Shown piece after piece: positions 1-5,859 of a DNA stretch of 5,859 nt; the stretch's first letter is position 1, and every line of letters begins with the position of its first letter. The DNA is taken from the NCBI GenBank assembly GCA_003161855.1, contig PMNM01000074.1:7221-13079 (forward strand), written 5' to 3'. Made by a program: the position numbers and the translations under genes. The notes below the pieces were generated by a model. The model searched no databases. It was not told the origin of the DNA and was given only the letters and a program-made list of their open reading frames with translations. Source of the stretch: Syntrophaceae bacterium. Lineage in GTDB: Bacteria > Desulfobacterota > Syntrophia > Syntrophales > Fen-1087.

Positions 1-246
1 GTGGGGACGTGGGATTCCACCGGTATGAAGATTTATGTCAATGGTCAGCTGGACAACAGTTCCGCAAATACAGTCGCCTTAAAAAATACAACGGGAGATC
101 TGCAGATCGGTGCTCAACTGGACCAGATTTTTAATCCGGCTTACAAGAATTTCGGCTTCGCAGGCACCATCGATGAAGTGGCCATCTATAACCGGGCTTT
201 GACCGCTCAGGAGATTCAGAATAATTACAATCCAGCAAAACAATAG
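1..246 (+). CDS. LamG / concanavalin A-like domain protein, C-terminal fragment
   Basis: This is the last 81 codons of a gene whose 5' end lies left of the window; it reads in frame from base 1 and stops at TAG (244-246). The visible part matches the C-terminal half of a LamG-type (Laminin_G_3-like) jelly-roll domain. GTWDSTGMKIYVNGQ (residues 2-16) is the strand pair where the family shows a G-T-W-D ... YVNG pattern, and FAGTIDEVAIYNRALTAQEI (53-72) is the closing signature, F-x-G-x-I-D-E-V-x-I-Y-N-R-A-L. Such domains usually sit in secreted or cell-surface proteins and bind glycans or other proteins. Only 9 residues follow the signature, so the domain is at or near the protein's C-terminus. 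Total size, other domains and ligand cannot be told from here. The first codon is GTG, but it lies inside the domain fold and is not the start. The gene converges on the UPF0182 gene. Confidence 0.85.
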   Translation: MGTWDSTGMKIYVNGQLDNSSANTVALKNTTGDLQIGAQLDQIFNPAYKNFGFAGTIDEVAIYNRALTAQEIQNNYNPAKQ

Positions 247-361
247 ACACCGCAGAGATAAGAAATAAAACAGCGCTCCATTTATCGCTCATCACGATGC
301 CGGACAGATGAACCTCGTCATCGGCTATAGGCGGATCATCATAAATATCCAATGAATAGAA

Positions 362-3115
362 TTAATTCTTTCTTTCAATGGATCTCAACATATCATCCAT
401 CTTCTTCAGCTCTTCCCCATAGGCACCCCAGTTGCCCTGACGGAGGGACTCCTGGGCCTTCCGGTAATGGGAGAGTGCCTCGACCACCAGTTGGCGGTCC
501 GATTTCTCTTTGACCATTGCGGCTGCGGCAACCGGAACCGTTGAGAGTTCCTTCTCCCGCATCAGTTCACCGCCGAAGATCCGCTGCAGCGCCAGTTCCA
601 GATTTTCCTCCATGGCGATGGCGTTTCCGAAAGCTACAATCACCCGTTTCAGCTCCGGCAACTGACCTTTTTCCGCGGCCAGATAAAGGGATTCCACGTA
701 AAGTATGGACTTTTCGATAGGAATCGCGAGCAGGCTGCCCCGGATGACCTGGGAACCGCCCTGATTCCAGAGCGAGAGCTGTTTGGAGATTTCCGTATCC
801 TGGTCGATCCTGGCCTCGATTTGTCTCGGGCCGTAAACCAGTTTCTGCTTGGGAAAATTATAAACGATTACTTTCCCGTAATTCGGCGCATCGCAGCGTG
901 CGGCCATCCATGCAGACATGTTGTCCTTGTTACGCGGCGTAAAGGGCAGCAGCAGGATAAACTCCTCCTGCTTTTCACCGGGAAGACGCATGATCGTGTA
1001 GTAGGGCTCCATTTCCTGATCGGCCCCCTTCATGTCCTTTCGGGGAACCGCCCAGAGGTCTTCCTTGTTGTAAAAGACCTGGGGGTCCTGCATGTGATAG
1101 GCGCGGTACATCCGGGCCTGGATGGAGAGCATGCCCGGCGGATAGCGGACGTGCTGTTGCAGTTCCACGGGCATGTCTGACAACTTCTTGAAAACCCCCG
1201 GAAAGATCTTCGCATAGGTTCTCAGGATGGGATCATCGGCGTCGCTGGCGTAGAAGGCGACGGAGCCGTCATAGGCATCCACGACCGCCTTGATGGAGTT
1301 CCGGATATAATTGCCCAGCTTCGGGGTCGGCTCCGAGTAGGGAAAGCGGTCCGTCACGGTATAGCCGTCCACGTACCACAGGAGACGCCCCTCCGGAGAA
1401 ATAACCAGATAGGGGTCGGTGTCGAAGCGGGCAAAGGGGGCAATGCGGGAAACCCGCTCCCGGATATTGCGGTAATACATGACGCGGCTGTCGGACGTGA
1501 TGTCATCGGACAGGAGGATGGTAAAGGCGCCGAAACGGACCGCATAGAGAATTTTCCGGAAAAAAGACAGCGGTACGCCGCCCCGGCCATCATAGCGGGA
1601 GTAGACATTCTTGTCACCCACCGGATAATCGAACTCCGGACGCTTTGTTTTAACAAAGACGTACTCGTTGGACTGCTCGCCGAAATAGATTTCCGGCCGG
1701 GTAATCTTTATGTTGGTGGAGGCCACCGGCGGGATGTCTTTTATGAAAAACTCCGGCAGGCCCTCGCGGGTGATGCGATTCACAGGCCCCATGACCGCGC
1801 CGTAGCCATGCGTGTAGGTCAGGTGCTCATTCACCCAGGTGCGGGAAGGCAGCGCGGCATAAGAGAGCTCGCGGGGGGAGAGCATCACCTGGCGGTATTC
1901 GCCGTTGATTTTATAGCGGTCATTATCCACATCGATGAATTTGTAGTAGGTGCGGATCTCCTGGAGCTGGGCGAAAGTGAGGAGCAGCGGGGCGTGATTC
2001 CAGAGCCGGATATTTTTCACCGTCAGATCGTTGCGCCGCAGGTCCTCTTTTGTCAGGCTCTCCTCGGCCGGGAAAACGCGGTCTTCAATACCCTGGAGAC
2101 GATAGGCCAGACGCGTGTATTTGATGTTCCGTTCCAGGTAGGGTCGCTCCAGCACCATTTCATTGGGAACCACTTTGAATTTCTGGACAAAGGCGGGATA
2201 GAGCTCCCGTCCCCCAATCAACACAGCCAGAAACGCCAGAATCACGAAAGCGGGCACTCGCCAGTTCCGGCGGAAGATGAAATAAATGAGAGACACTCCG
2301 GCAAGTCCGGAGAGCGCCATTAAAAGCGGGAGGACCCATAGTTGCGTCGTCACTTCCGTATAGCCGGGGCCGAAGACGACACCCCGCTTCACATAAAGGA
2401 TTTCGTTGAGATCCAGCCAGAACCCCGTGGAAGCGATCAAGAAAAGGGCAGCCACCAGGGCCAGCAGATGTACCCGCGCCGCCGGAGCCAATTGCAGGGT
2501 TTTGGGCGGAATGAAAAGAAGAGACCGGCGGAGGAGATAGATAAACGCCGTCGCCAGTGTTGTCATCACCAGAACCGTCATCAGCCATCCATAGATATGT
2601 CTGAGGAACGGCAATTGAAAAACGTAAAAACCGATGTCCCGGCCAAACAGGGGATCAGAAATGCCAAAAGGGGTAGCCTTCAGGAAACGCAGGAGATTCT
2701 CCCACTGGGGGGTAGCCTGCAGGGCTGAAAAAAGACTGAAGACCAGGGCAATGCTCAGGATAAGCCATTTCAGCGAAAGCGCATCGATCCCCCAGGGCGG
2801 AAAGGGGATGGCTCCCTCCCGGTGAGCCAGTTGAATCCGTTCCGACAGGCGACTGGCCAGAAACAGATTGACATAAAAAATCAGGAAGAAAGCCAAACCA
2901 AACAGGACGGCCACCTGGAACTGGGCCAGCAGCGTGACGGTAAAGACCTTCTCATAGCCCACTTCCTGAAACCAGAACCAGTCGGTGATCAGTCCGGTCG
3001 TCCGCCAGAGCAGGAGGATTGCACAGAAGAGAATGACAAAAAAAAGAATGCCCCTGCCTCCCTGAAGCGGCGGGCGCGGCTGACCTATATGCCTGAAGAT
3101 GTTTCTGAGGTCCAT
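362..3115 (-). CDS. UPF0182 family large integral membrane protein, function unknown
   Basis: A complete 917-residue member of UPF0182 (COG1615), a widespread bacterial family without an established function. The N-terminal third holds about seven hydrophobic helices (roughly 23-43, 62-86, 113-133, 174-196, 213-233, 259-281, 287-301), and the rest, about 305-917, is a large non-membrane domain. Family signatures are present throughout: DPLFGRDIGFYVFQLPF (154-170), NEHLTYTHGYG (429-439), PEIYFGE (474-480), YSRYDGRGGVPLS (505-517), APFARFDTDPYLV (559-571), YHMQDPQVFYNKEDLW (673-688), LPFTPRNKDNM (723-733) and a C-terminal helical segment with QGNWGAYGEELKKM (893-906). Length is normal for the family and no frame break is seen. 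The ATG at 3115 is chosen over an in-frame ATG at 3193 because AAAGGAG stands 5 nt upstream and a near-consensus promoter lies inside the 26-codon extension. It appears to be transcribed alone: der diverges upstream and the LamG gene converges downstream. Which side of the membrane the large domain occupies is not determined here. Confidence 0.93.
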   Translation of the reverse strand: MDLRNIFRHIGQPRPPLQGGRGILFFVILFCAILLLWRTTGLITDWFWFQEVGYEKVFTVTLLAQFQVAVLFGLAFFLIFYVNLFLASRLSERIQLAHREGAIPFPPWGIDALSLKWLILSIALVFSLFSALQATPQWENLLRFLKATPFGISDPLFGRDIGFYVFQLPFLRHIYGWLMTVLVMTTLATAFIYLLRRSLLFIPPKTLQLAPAARVHLLALVAALFLIASTGFWLDLNEILYVKRGVVFGPGYTEVTTQLWVLPLLMALSGLAGVSLIYFIFRRNWRVPAFVILAFLAVLIGGRELYPAFVQKFKVVPNEMVLERPYLERNIKYTRLAYRLQGIEDRVFPAEESLTKEDLRRNDLTVKNIRLWNHAPLLLTFAQLQEIRTYYKFIDVDNDRYKINGEYRQVMLSPRELSYAALPSRTWVNEHLTYTHGYGAVMGPVNRITREGLPEFFIKDIPPVASTNIKITRPEIYFGEQSNEYVFVKTKRPEFDYPVGDKNVYSRYDGRGGVPLSFFRKILYAVRFGAFTILLSDDITSDSRVMYYRNIRERVSRIAPFARFDTDPYLVISPEGRLLWYVDGYTVTDRFPYSEPTPKLGNYIRNSIKAVVDAYDGSVAFYASDADDPILRTYAKIFPGVFKKLSDMPVELQQHVRYPPGMLSIQARMYRAYHMQDPQVFYNKEDLWAVPRKDMKGADQEMEPYYTIMRLPGEKQEEFILLLPFTPRNKDNMSAWMAARCDAPNYGKVIVYNFPKQKLVYGPRQIEARIDQDTEISKQLSLWNQGGSQVIRGSLLAIPIEKSILYVESLYLAAEKGQLPELKRVIVAFGNAIAMEENLELALQRIFGGELMREKELSTVPVAAAAMVKEKSDRQLVVEALSHYRKAQESLRQGNWGAYGEELKKMDDMLRSIERKN

Positions 3116-3120
3116 AGTGT

Positions 3121-3127
3121 CTCCTTT
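3121..3127 (-). promoter_or_regulatory. Ribosome binding site deciding the UPF0182 start
   Basis: On the minus strand AAAGGAG is followed by the 5-nt spacer ACACT and then ATG (3115-3113). This is a strong Shine-Dalgarno match at good spacing, and it fixes the start at 3115 rather than at 3193. The predicted transcript start falls at about 3127, so the site would sit at the extreme 5' end of the mRNA. Confidence 0.85.
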
Positions 3128-3133
3128 GGAAAA

Positions 3134-3162
3134 ACTATAGAGGTTCCGCTGAGGTGTGTCAA
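3134..3162 (-). promoter_or_regulatory. Sigma70-type promoter of the UPF0182 gene
   Basis: Read on the minus strand, TTGACA (3162-3157, perfect -35) is separated by exactly 17 bp from TATAGT (3139-3134, five of six bases of the -10 consensus). The predicted +1 is near 3127, giving a leader of only about 12 nt that consists almost entirely of the Shine-Dalgarno sequence. The hexamers are read directly from the sequence; promoter activity is inferred. The near-consensus hexamers suggest a fairly strong housekeeping promoter unless a repressor acts on it. Confidence 0.75.
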
Positions 3163-3192
3163 GAAAAATGGACTGTGTACATTTTAGTTGCA

Positions 3193-3206
3193 ACCGGCCA
3201 GCCGGT
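3193..3206. repeat. 14-bp palindrome in the divergent intergenic region, possible operator
   Basis: ACCGGC-CA-GCCGGT is an inverted repeat with perfect 6-bp arms around a 2-bp centre. It lies about 30 bp upstream of the -35 box of the UPF0182 promoter and about 100 bp upstream of the proposed der promoter. The two-base centre makes it a poor RNA hairpin but suits a dimeric DNA-binding protein. No regulator for it is visible in the window, and it may be a chance GC-rich palindrome. Confidence 0.35.
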
Positions 3207-3256
3207 GTCGTAAGTTATTTGAAATTATTTTCCAAGGCCACGGAAAGCCGAAAATG

Positions 3257-3289
3257 GATTTTTTCCCAAGGCGAATCGAAGATTTTTTC
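3257..3289. repeat. Two direct copies of GATTTTTTC
   Basis: GATTTTTTC occurs at 3257-3265 and again at 3281-3289, a 24-bp period, in the AT-rich part of the divergent region. A second short repeat, CCAAGGC, occurs at 3232-3238 and 3266-3272. The copies are short, so this may be coincidence; the T-runs could bend the DNA upstream of the der promoter. No function is claimed. Confidence 0.3.
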
Positions 3290-3304
3290 GTCACCTTAGC
3301 AGGG

Positions 3305-3334
3305 TCGAAAGAAGATTCTGAGCCTGGGTAAAAT
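3305..3334 (+). promoter_or_regulatory. Candidate sigma70 promoter of der
   Basis: TCGAAA (3305-3310, four of six to the -35 consensus) lies 18 bp ahead of TAAAAT (3329-3334, five of six to the -10 consensus). The predicted +1 near 3341 would give a leader of about 43 nt that starts just before the hairpin at 3351-3369. A weaker alternative is TTGCAA (3188-3193) with TAAGTT (3211-3216) at 17 bp. The -10 box is good and the -35 box mediocre, so the call is tentative. Confidence 0.45.
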
Positions 3335-3350
3335 CATTTTCAGATTTCCG

Positions 3351-3369
3351 CGTGTCAGGAGTGATCACG
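3351..3369 (+). other. Small hairpin in the der leader
   Basis: CGTGTCA (3351-3357) can pair with TGA-(T)-CACG (3362-3369), giving seven Watson-Crick pairs with a single bulged T at 3365 and a GGAG tetraloop (3358-3361). It ends 4 nt before the GAGG that serves as the der Shine-Dalgarno sequence. The 3' part of the stem also forms the DNA palindrome GTGATCAC (3361-3368). The pairing is read from the sequence; formation in the cell and any regulatory role are inference. Confidence 0.35.
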
Positions 3370-3373
3370 TTAA

Positions 3374-3377
3374 GAGG
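3374..3377 (+). promoter_or_regulatory. Ribosome binding site of der
   Basis: GAGG stands 6 nt before the ATG at 3384 and supports that start. A GTG follows directly as codon 2 and could in principle also be used, but the ATG has the better codon and spacing. Confidence 0.6.
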
Positions 3378-3383
3378 CGCTCT

Positions 3384-4709
3384 ATGGTGAAATCTGTTGT
3401 GGCCATCATCGGCCATCCGAATGTAGGGAAATCGACGCTTTTCAACCGCCTTGCCCATCAGCGTAAGGCCATCGTCATCGATCAACCCGGCGCCACCCGC
3501 GATCGGAATTACGCCGAATGTACGTGGAATGACAAATCCTATCTTTTGATTGATACCGGTGGCTTCGAGCCGGCGGCGACAGAGGGCATTCTGGTCCAGA
3601 TGCGCGAGCAGACCCGACTGGCCATCGAGGAAGCCGACATCATTATCTTTCTCATGGATGGCCGGCAAGGGCTCACCCCTGCGGACCGGGACATTGCCTC
3701 TTTGCTCCGGGGCATTCATAAACCCGTCTTTTACGTCATCAATAAAATTGACGGCTTAAAGCATGAAACCCTGTCCTACGAATTCTACCAGCTCGGGATC
3801 GACACCCTCTATTCCCTTTCGGCCCAGCATGGTCAGGGTGTAGCGGAACTGTTGGACGATATCACCCAACAGTTCCCGGCAACGCTTCCAGCCGCAGAAG
3901 AAGATGAACAGATCCGGATTGCCGTCATCGGGAAGCCCAACGTGGGTAAATCCTCCCTGGTGAACAGGATCCTCGGCTATGAACGCACGATTGCCAATCC
4001 CGTTCCGGGAACGACAAGAGACGCCATCGACACGCCCTTTACCTTCAAGGGCCGCAAATACCTTCTGATTGATACCGCCGGGATCAGACGGAAAAGCCGG
4101 GTCAGCCTGACCCTTGAAAAATATAGTGTGATTCAGGCCATCAAAGCCATCAGCCGCTGTGATATTGCCCTGATCCTCATTGATGCGGAAGAAGGCGTCA
4201 CCGAACAGGATGCTAAAATCGCCGGGCTGGCCCTGGAAAATGGGACGGCCTGCATCATCGTCGTCAATAAATGGGATTTGATTGAAAAGGACAACAGCAC
4301 CATAGGGAAATACGTTGAAAAAATCAAAGATCAGATGAAATTTCTCGACTTCGCACCGATTCTTTTCGTTTCCGCGCAAACGGGTCAGCGTGTTGTCAAA
4401 ATCTTTGATGCTGTTGAAATCGTTTACAGCCAGTATACCAGACGTGTGAACACCGCCGATCTGAACCGGAAGGTCCGGGAATTTCTGGCTGCCCACCCAC
4501 CCCCGCAGTTTAGAAGCAGGAGCAATCCCTTCAATTATGTGGCACAGGTTTCAATCAAACCGCCCTCCTTTGTCTTTTTTGTGCGGGAACCCCGATCCAT
4601 TCATTTTTCCTACGAACGTTACCTCATGAACCAGTTTCGGGAGGCATTCACCTTTGACCAGGTCCCTCTCCGATTCATTTTTAAAAAGAAGGCAACGGGC
4701 AAGCCATGA
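3384..4709 (+). CDS. der: Ribosome-associated GTPase Der (EngA)
   Basis: A complete 441-residue Der, the essential bacterial GTPase with two tandem G domains that acts in late assembly of the 50S ribosomal subunit in the cytoplasm. G domain 1 shows GHPNVGKS (10-17), GATRD (36-40), DTGG (57-60), NKID (120-123) and SA (146-147). G domain 2 shows GKPNVGKS (183-190), GTTRD (209-213), DTAGIRRK (230-237), NKWD (295-298) and SA (330-331). A C-terminal KH-like domain spans about 355-435, with PPSFVFFV (393-400) and HFSYERYLMNQFREAF (407-422). All nucleotide-binding motifs are intact and the length is usual. Small oddities are H11 where the first P-loop normally has Arg, and R401 and Q426 at KH positions that are usually Asn and Gly. 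GAGG upstream supports the start. It is divergent from UPF0182 and followed by 156 non-coding bases, so it may be expressed alone. Confidence 0.97.
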   Translation: MVKSVVAIIGHPNVGKSTLFNRLAHQRKAIVIDQPGATRDRNYAECTWNDKSYLLIDTGGFEPAATEGILVQMREQTRLAIEEADIIIFLMDGRQGLTPADRDIASLLRGIHKPVFYVINKIDGLKHETLSYEFYQLGIDTLYSLSAQHGQGVAELLDDITQQFPATLPAAEEDEQIRIAVIGKPNVGKSSLVNRILGYERTIANPVPGTTRDAIDTPFTFKGRKYLLIDTAGIRRKSRVSLTLEKYSVIQAIKAISRCDIALILIDAEEGVTEQDAKIAGLALENGTACIIVVNKWDLIEKDNSTIGKYVEKIKDQMKFLDFAPILFVSAQTGQRVVKIFDAVEIVYSQYTRRVNTADLNRKVREFLAAHPPPQFRSRSNPFNYVAQVSIKPPSFVFFVREPRSIHFSYERYLMNQFREAFTFDQVPLRFIFKKKATGKP

Positions 4710-4727
4710 TACCACTGCTCTTGCCCG
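4696..4727 (+). terminator. Inverted repeat at the der stop codon, possible weak terminator
   Basis: CGGGCAAG (4696-4703) and CTTGCCCG (4720-4727) are perfect 8-bp complementary arms around a 16-nt loop that contains the der TGA stop (4707-4709). A stem this GC-rich could cause pausing or protect the 3' end. However, no T-run follows, so it does not meet the usual description of an intrinsic terminator, and translating ribosomes would cover its left arm. The repeat is certain; the terminator role is doubtful. Confidence 0.35.
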
Positions 4728-4775
4728 ATGACAGACATGACCTCTGATTGACCTTGCTTTATTTCATGTTAACCC

Positions 4776-4804
4776 TTGACTCTTGCAACCTTTTTCTGTA
4801 GCAA
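4776..4804 (+). promoter_or_regulatory. Tentative promoter of the liv binding-protein gene
   Basis: TTGACT (4776-4781, five of six to the -35 consensus) is followed after 17 bp by TAGCAA (4799-4804), only three of six to the -10 consensus. The poor -10 box suggests either an activator-dependent promoter or a start elsewhere. A similar TTGACC occurs 28 bp upstream (4748-4753), also without a good -10 box. The leader to the ATG would be about 55 nt. Confidence 0.3.
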
Positions 4805-4852
4805 TAAGAAACTTTTTTCGACCCGACATGGTCAGTCATTACCCTATATCCT

Positions 4853-4859
4853 AAGGAGG
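4853..4859 (+). promoter_or_regulatory. Strong ribosome binding site of the liv binding-protein gene
   Basis: AAGGAGG lies 6 nt before the ATG at 4866. The full anti-Shine-Dalgarno match suggests high translation, as expected for an abundant periplasmic binding protein, and it fixes the start. Confidence 0.85.
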
Positions 4860-4865
4860 ATTCAC

Positions 4866-5859
4866 ATGAAGAGAACTGCTTTAATACGATGGTCTTTCTT
4901 AGGATGGCTGACGCTTTTTGTTTCCCTTGCTCTGACGGGTGCCGGGCTGGCCGCTGACACGATCAAGCTGGGCATTGCCGGAGCGCACAGCGGCGATCTG
5001 GCCTCTTACGGACTTCCCTCAGTGAAAGCCGCTGAACTGGTGGTCAAGGATATCAACGCCCGGGGTGGTATCCTGGGCAAAAAAGTTGAACTGCTGATTG
5101 AGGACGATGCCTGCAAACCCGAAATGGCGACCAACACAGCCACAAAACTGGTTTCCAAAAAAGTGGATATTGTGATGGGGCATATCTGCAGCGGCGCCAC
5201 CAAGGCGGCCTTGGGAATTTATAACGATGCCAGGATCATCGTCATGTCCCCCTCTGCGACCAATCCTGAACTGACCCAGAGCGGCCAGTATCCCAACTTC
5301 TTCCGGACGATCGCCTCCGATGACACCCAGGCGAAACTGGAAGTGGATTTTGCCGTCAACAGGCTGAAAGTCAAAACGATCGCCGTTCTCCATGACAAGG
5401 GCGATTACGGCAAAGGCCTCGCCGAGTATGCCAGAAAATTCGCAGCAGCAACCAAGAATGTCAAAGTGGTGCTTTATGAAGGCATCACGCCGGGTGCGGT
5501 GGATTATTCCGCCATCGTCCAGAAAATCAAACAGTCCGGTGCCGAGGCCGTAATCTATGGAGGATACCATCCGGAAGCCGCCTCCATCGTCAGCCAGATG
5601 CGCAAGAAAGGAATGAAGACGATCTTCATCTCCGATGACGGTGTGAAAGATATCACCTTTATCAAGGTTGCCGGTAAAAATGCCGAGGGTGTTTATGCCA
5701 CCGGCCCCAAGGATACCTCGAAAAACCCTATGGCCATCGCCGCCAACGAGGCCCACAAGAAGACCTACGGGTCCGATCCCGGCGCCTTCTACCTGAACGC
5801 CTATGCGGCCACCCAGGCTATCCTCAATGCGATTCAGAAAGCCAAATCCACAGACTATA
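4866..5859 (+). CDS. livK: Branched-chain amino acid ABC transporter substrate-binding protein (LivJ/LivK type), 3' truncated
   Basis: The reading frame is open from the ATG to the window edge: 331 codons plus one base, with no stop. The family is usually about 370 residues long, so only a short C-terminal piece is missing. A Sec signal peptide is clear: KR at 2-3, a hydrophobic core at about 11-28 and a likely cleavage after A29 (GLA-AD). The mature protein is a type I periplasmic binding protein, close to E. coli LivJ as I recall it. Shared features are GAHSGDLASYG (39-49), two cysteines at LivJ disulfide positions (C83 in DDACKP, C108 in GHICSG), SPSATNPEL (128-136), HDKGDYGKGLA (176-186), YGGYHPE (231-237) and GAFYLNAYAA (306-315). 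It should deliver leucine, isoleucine or valine to a LivHMGF permease, whose genes are probably just downstream but out of view. Related amino acids cannot be excluded as ligands. The LivJ/LivK choice of symbol is nominal. Confidence 0.92.
   Translation, partial: MKRTALIRWSFLGWLTLFVSLALTGAGLAADTIKLGIAGAHSGDLASYGLPSVKAAELVVKDINARGGILGKKVELLIEDDACKPEMATNTATKLVSKKVDIVMGHICSGATKAALGIYNDARIIVMSPSATNPELTQSGQYPNFFRTIASDDTQAKLEVDFAVNRLKVKTIAVLHDKGDYGKGLAEYARKFAAATKNVKVVLYEGITPGAVDYSAIVQKIKQSGAEAVIYGGYHPEAASIVSQMRKKGMKTIFISDDGVKDITFIKVAGKNAEGVYATGPKDTSKNPMAIAANEAHKKTYGSDPGAFYLNAYAATQAILNAIQKAKSTDY

Noticed and set aside
131..361. In-frame continuation of the UPF0182 frame beyond its TAA, with a TTG at 352 and a protein-like start (IADDEVHLSGIV).
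   Set aside because: The UPF0182 protein already ends at its usual C-terminal segment. The extension has no ribosome binding site, turns into low-quality sequence and lies antisense to the LamG gene. Read-through or a small gene is not supported.
247..361. Possible terminators between the convergent genes, such as GATGA-ACCTCG-TCATC (307-322) and a 4-bp AGCG/CGCT stem near 270-295.
   Set aside because: The stems are only 4-5 bp. The first lacks a T-run and the second is too weak to call despite some T-rich sequence on the minus strand.
1808..2323. Plus-strand open frames inside the UPF0182 gene (for example 1808-2323, 821-1180 and 2342-2728).
   Set aside because: The UPF0182 frame is continuous with family motifs across all of these stretches, and the antisense products are low-complexity or unrecognisable.
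3756..4496. Long minus-strand open frame opposite der, and a similar one opposite the liv gene (5019-5756).
   Set aside because: Both are antisense shadows of clear protein-coding genes with recognised domains. They have no family resemblance and no supporting ribosome binding site.
4766..4801. An 11-codon Leu-rich reading frame (MLTLDSCNLFL) upstream of the liv gene, resembling an attenuator leader peptide.
   Set aside because: It has no Shine-Dalgarno sequence, overlaps the only candidate -35 box, and is not followed by a terminator or alternative hairpins as attenuation would require. Four Leu codons in eleven can be chance.
4815..4840. GACC-CGACAT-GGTC stem after a T-run in the liv leader.
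   Set aside because: The stem has only 4 bp and the T-run lies on the wrong side, so it is neither a terminator nor a convincing riboswitch element.
1..5859. Search for CRISPR repeats, insertion-sequence ends, tRNA-like folds and toxin-antitoxin or phage genes.
   Set aside because: No regularly spaced repeats, terminal inverted repeats, transposase motifs or RNA-gene signatures were seen by eye. All long coding stretches belong to the four genes listed.

Overview
The window looks like an ordinary chromosomal stretch of a Gram-negative, probably anaerobic bacterium. The mix of a large UPF0182 membrane protein, a Der GTPase and a LivJ/LivK-type periplasmic binding protein with a Sec signal peptide, plus moderately GC-rich codon use, suggests a deltaproteobacterium (Desulfobacterota, perhaps Syntrophus-like). 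That placement is inference from gene content and general sequence character; no marker in the window proves it.

Layout. Bases 1-246 (+) are the 3' end of a gene for a LamG / concanavalin A-like domain protein whose start lies outside the window. It converges on a large minus-strand gene (362-3115) for a complete 917-residue UPF0182 protein: seven predicted membrane helices followed by a roughly 600-residue non-membrane domain of unknown function. The 115 bases between the two stop codons hold no convincing gene or terminator. A 268-bp divergent intergenic region (3116-3383) separates UPF0182 from der (3384-4709, +), a complete double-GTPase ribosome-assembly factor. After 156 non-coding bases a branched-chain amino acid ABC transporter binding protein begins at 4866 with a perfect Shine-Dalgarno sequence and runs off the right edge, lacking only its last few dozen residues.

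The best regulatory signal is a near-consensus sigma70 promoter for UPF0182 (TTGACA, 17 bp, TATAGT). It places the transcript start about 12 nt before the ATG and shows that the longest possible reading frame (from 3193) is over-extended by 26 codons. The divergent region also holds a 14-bp palindrome, a plausible der promoter and a small hairpin just ahead of the der ribosome binding site.

The genes do not form one pathway: a surface protein, an uncharacterised membrane protein, a ribosome biogenesis GTPase and the probable first gene of a liv transport operon are simply neighbours. I found no mobile element, CRISPR array, RNA gene or clear new biological system. The open question of most substance is the function of the UPF0182 protein; the remaining findings are modest regulatory and sequence-variation observations.
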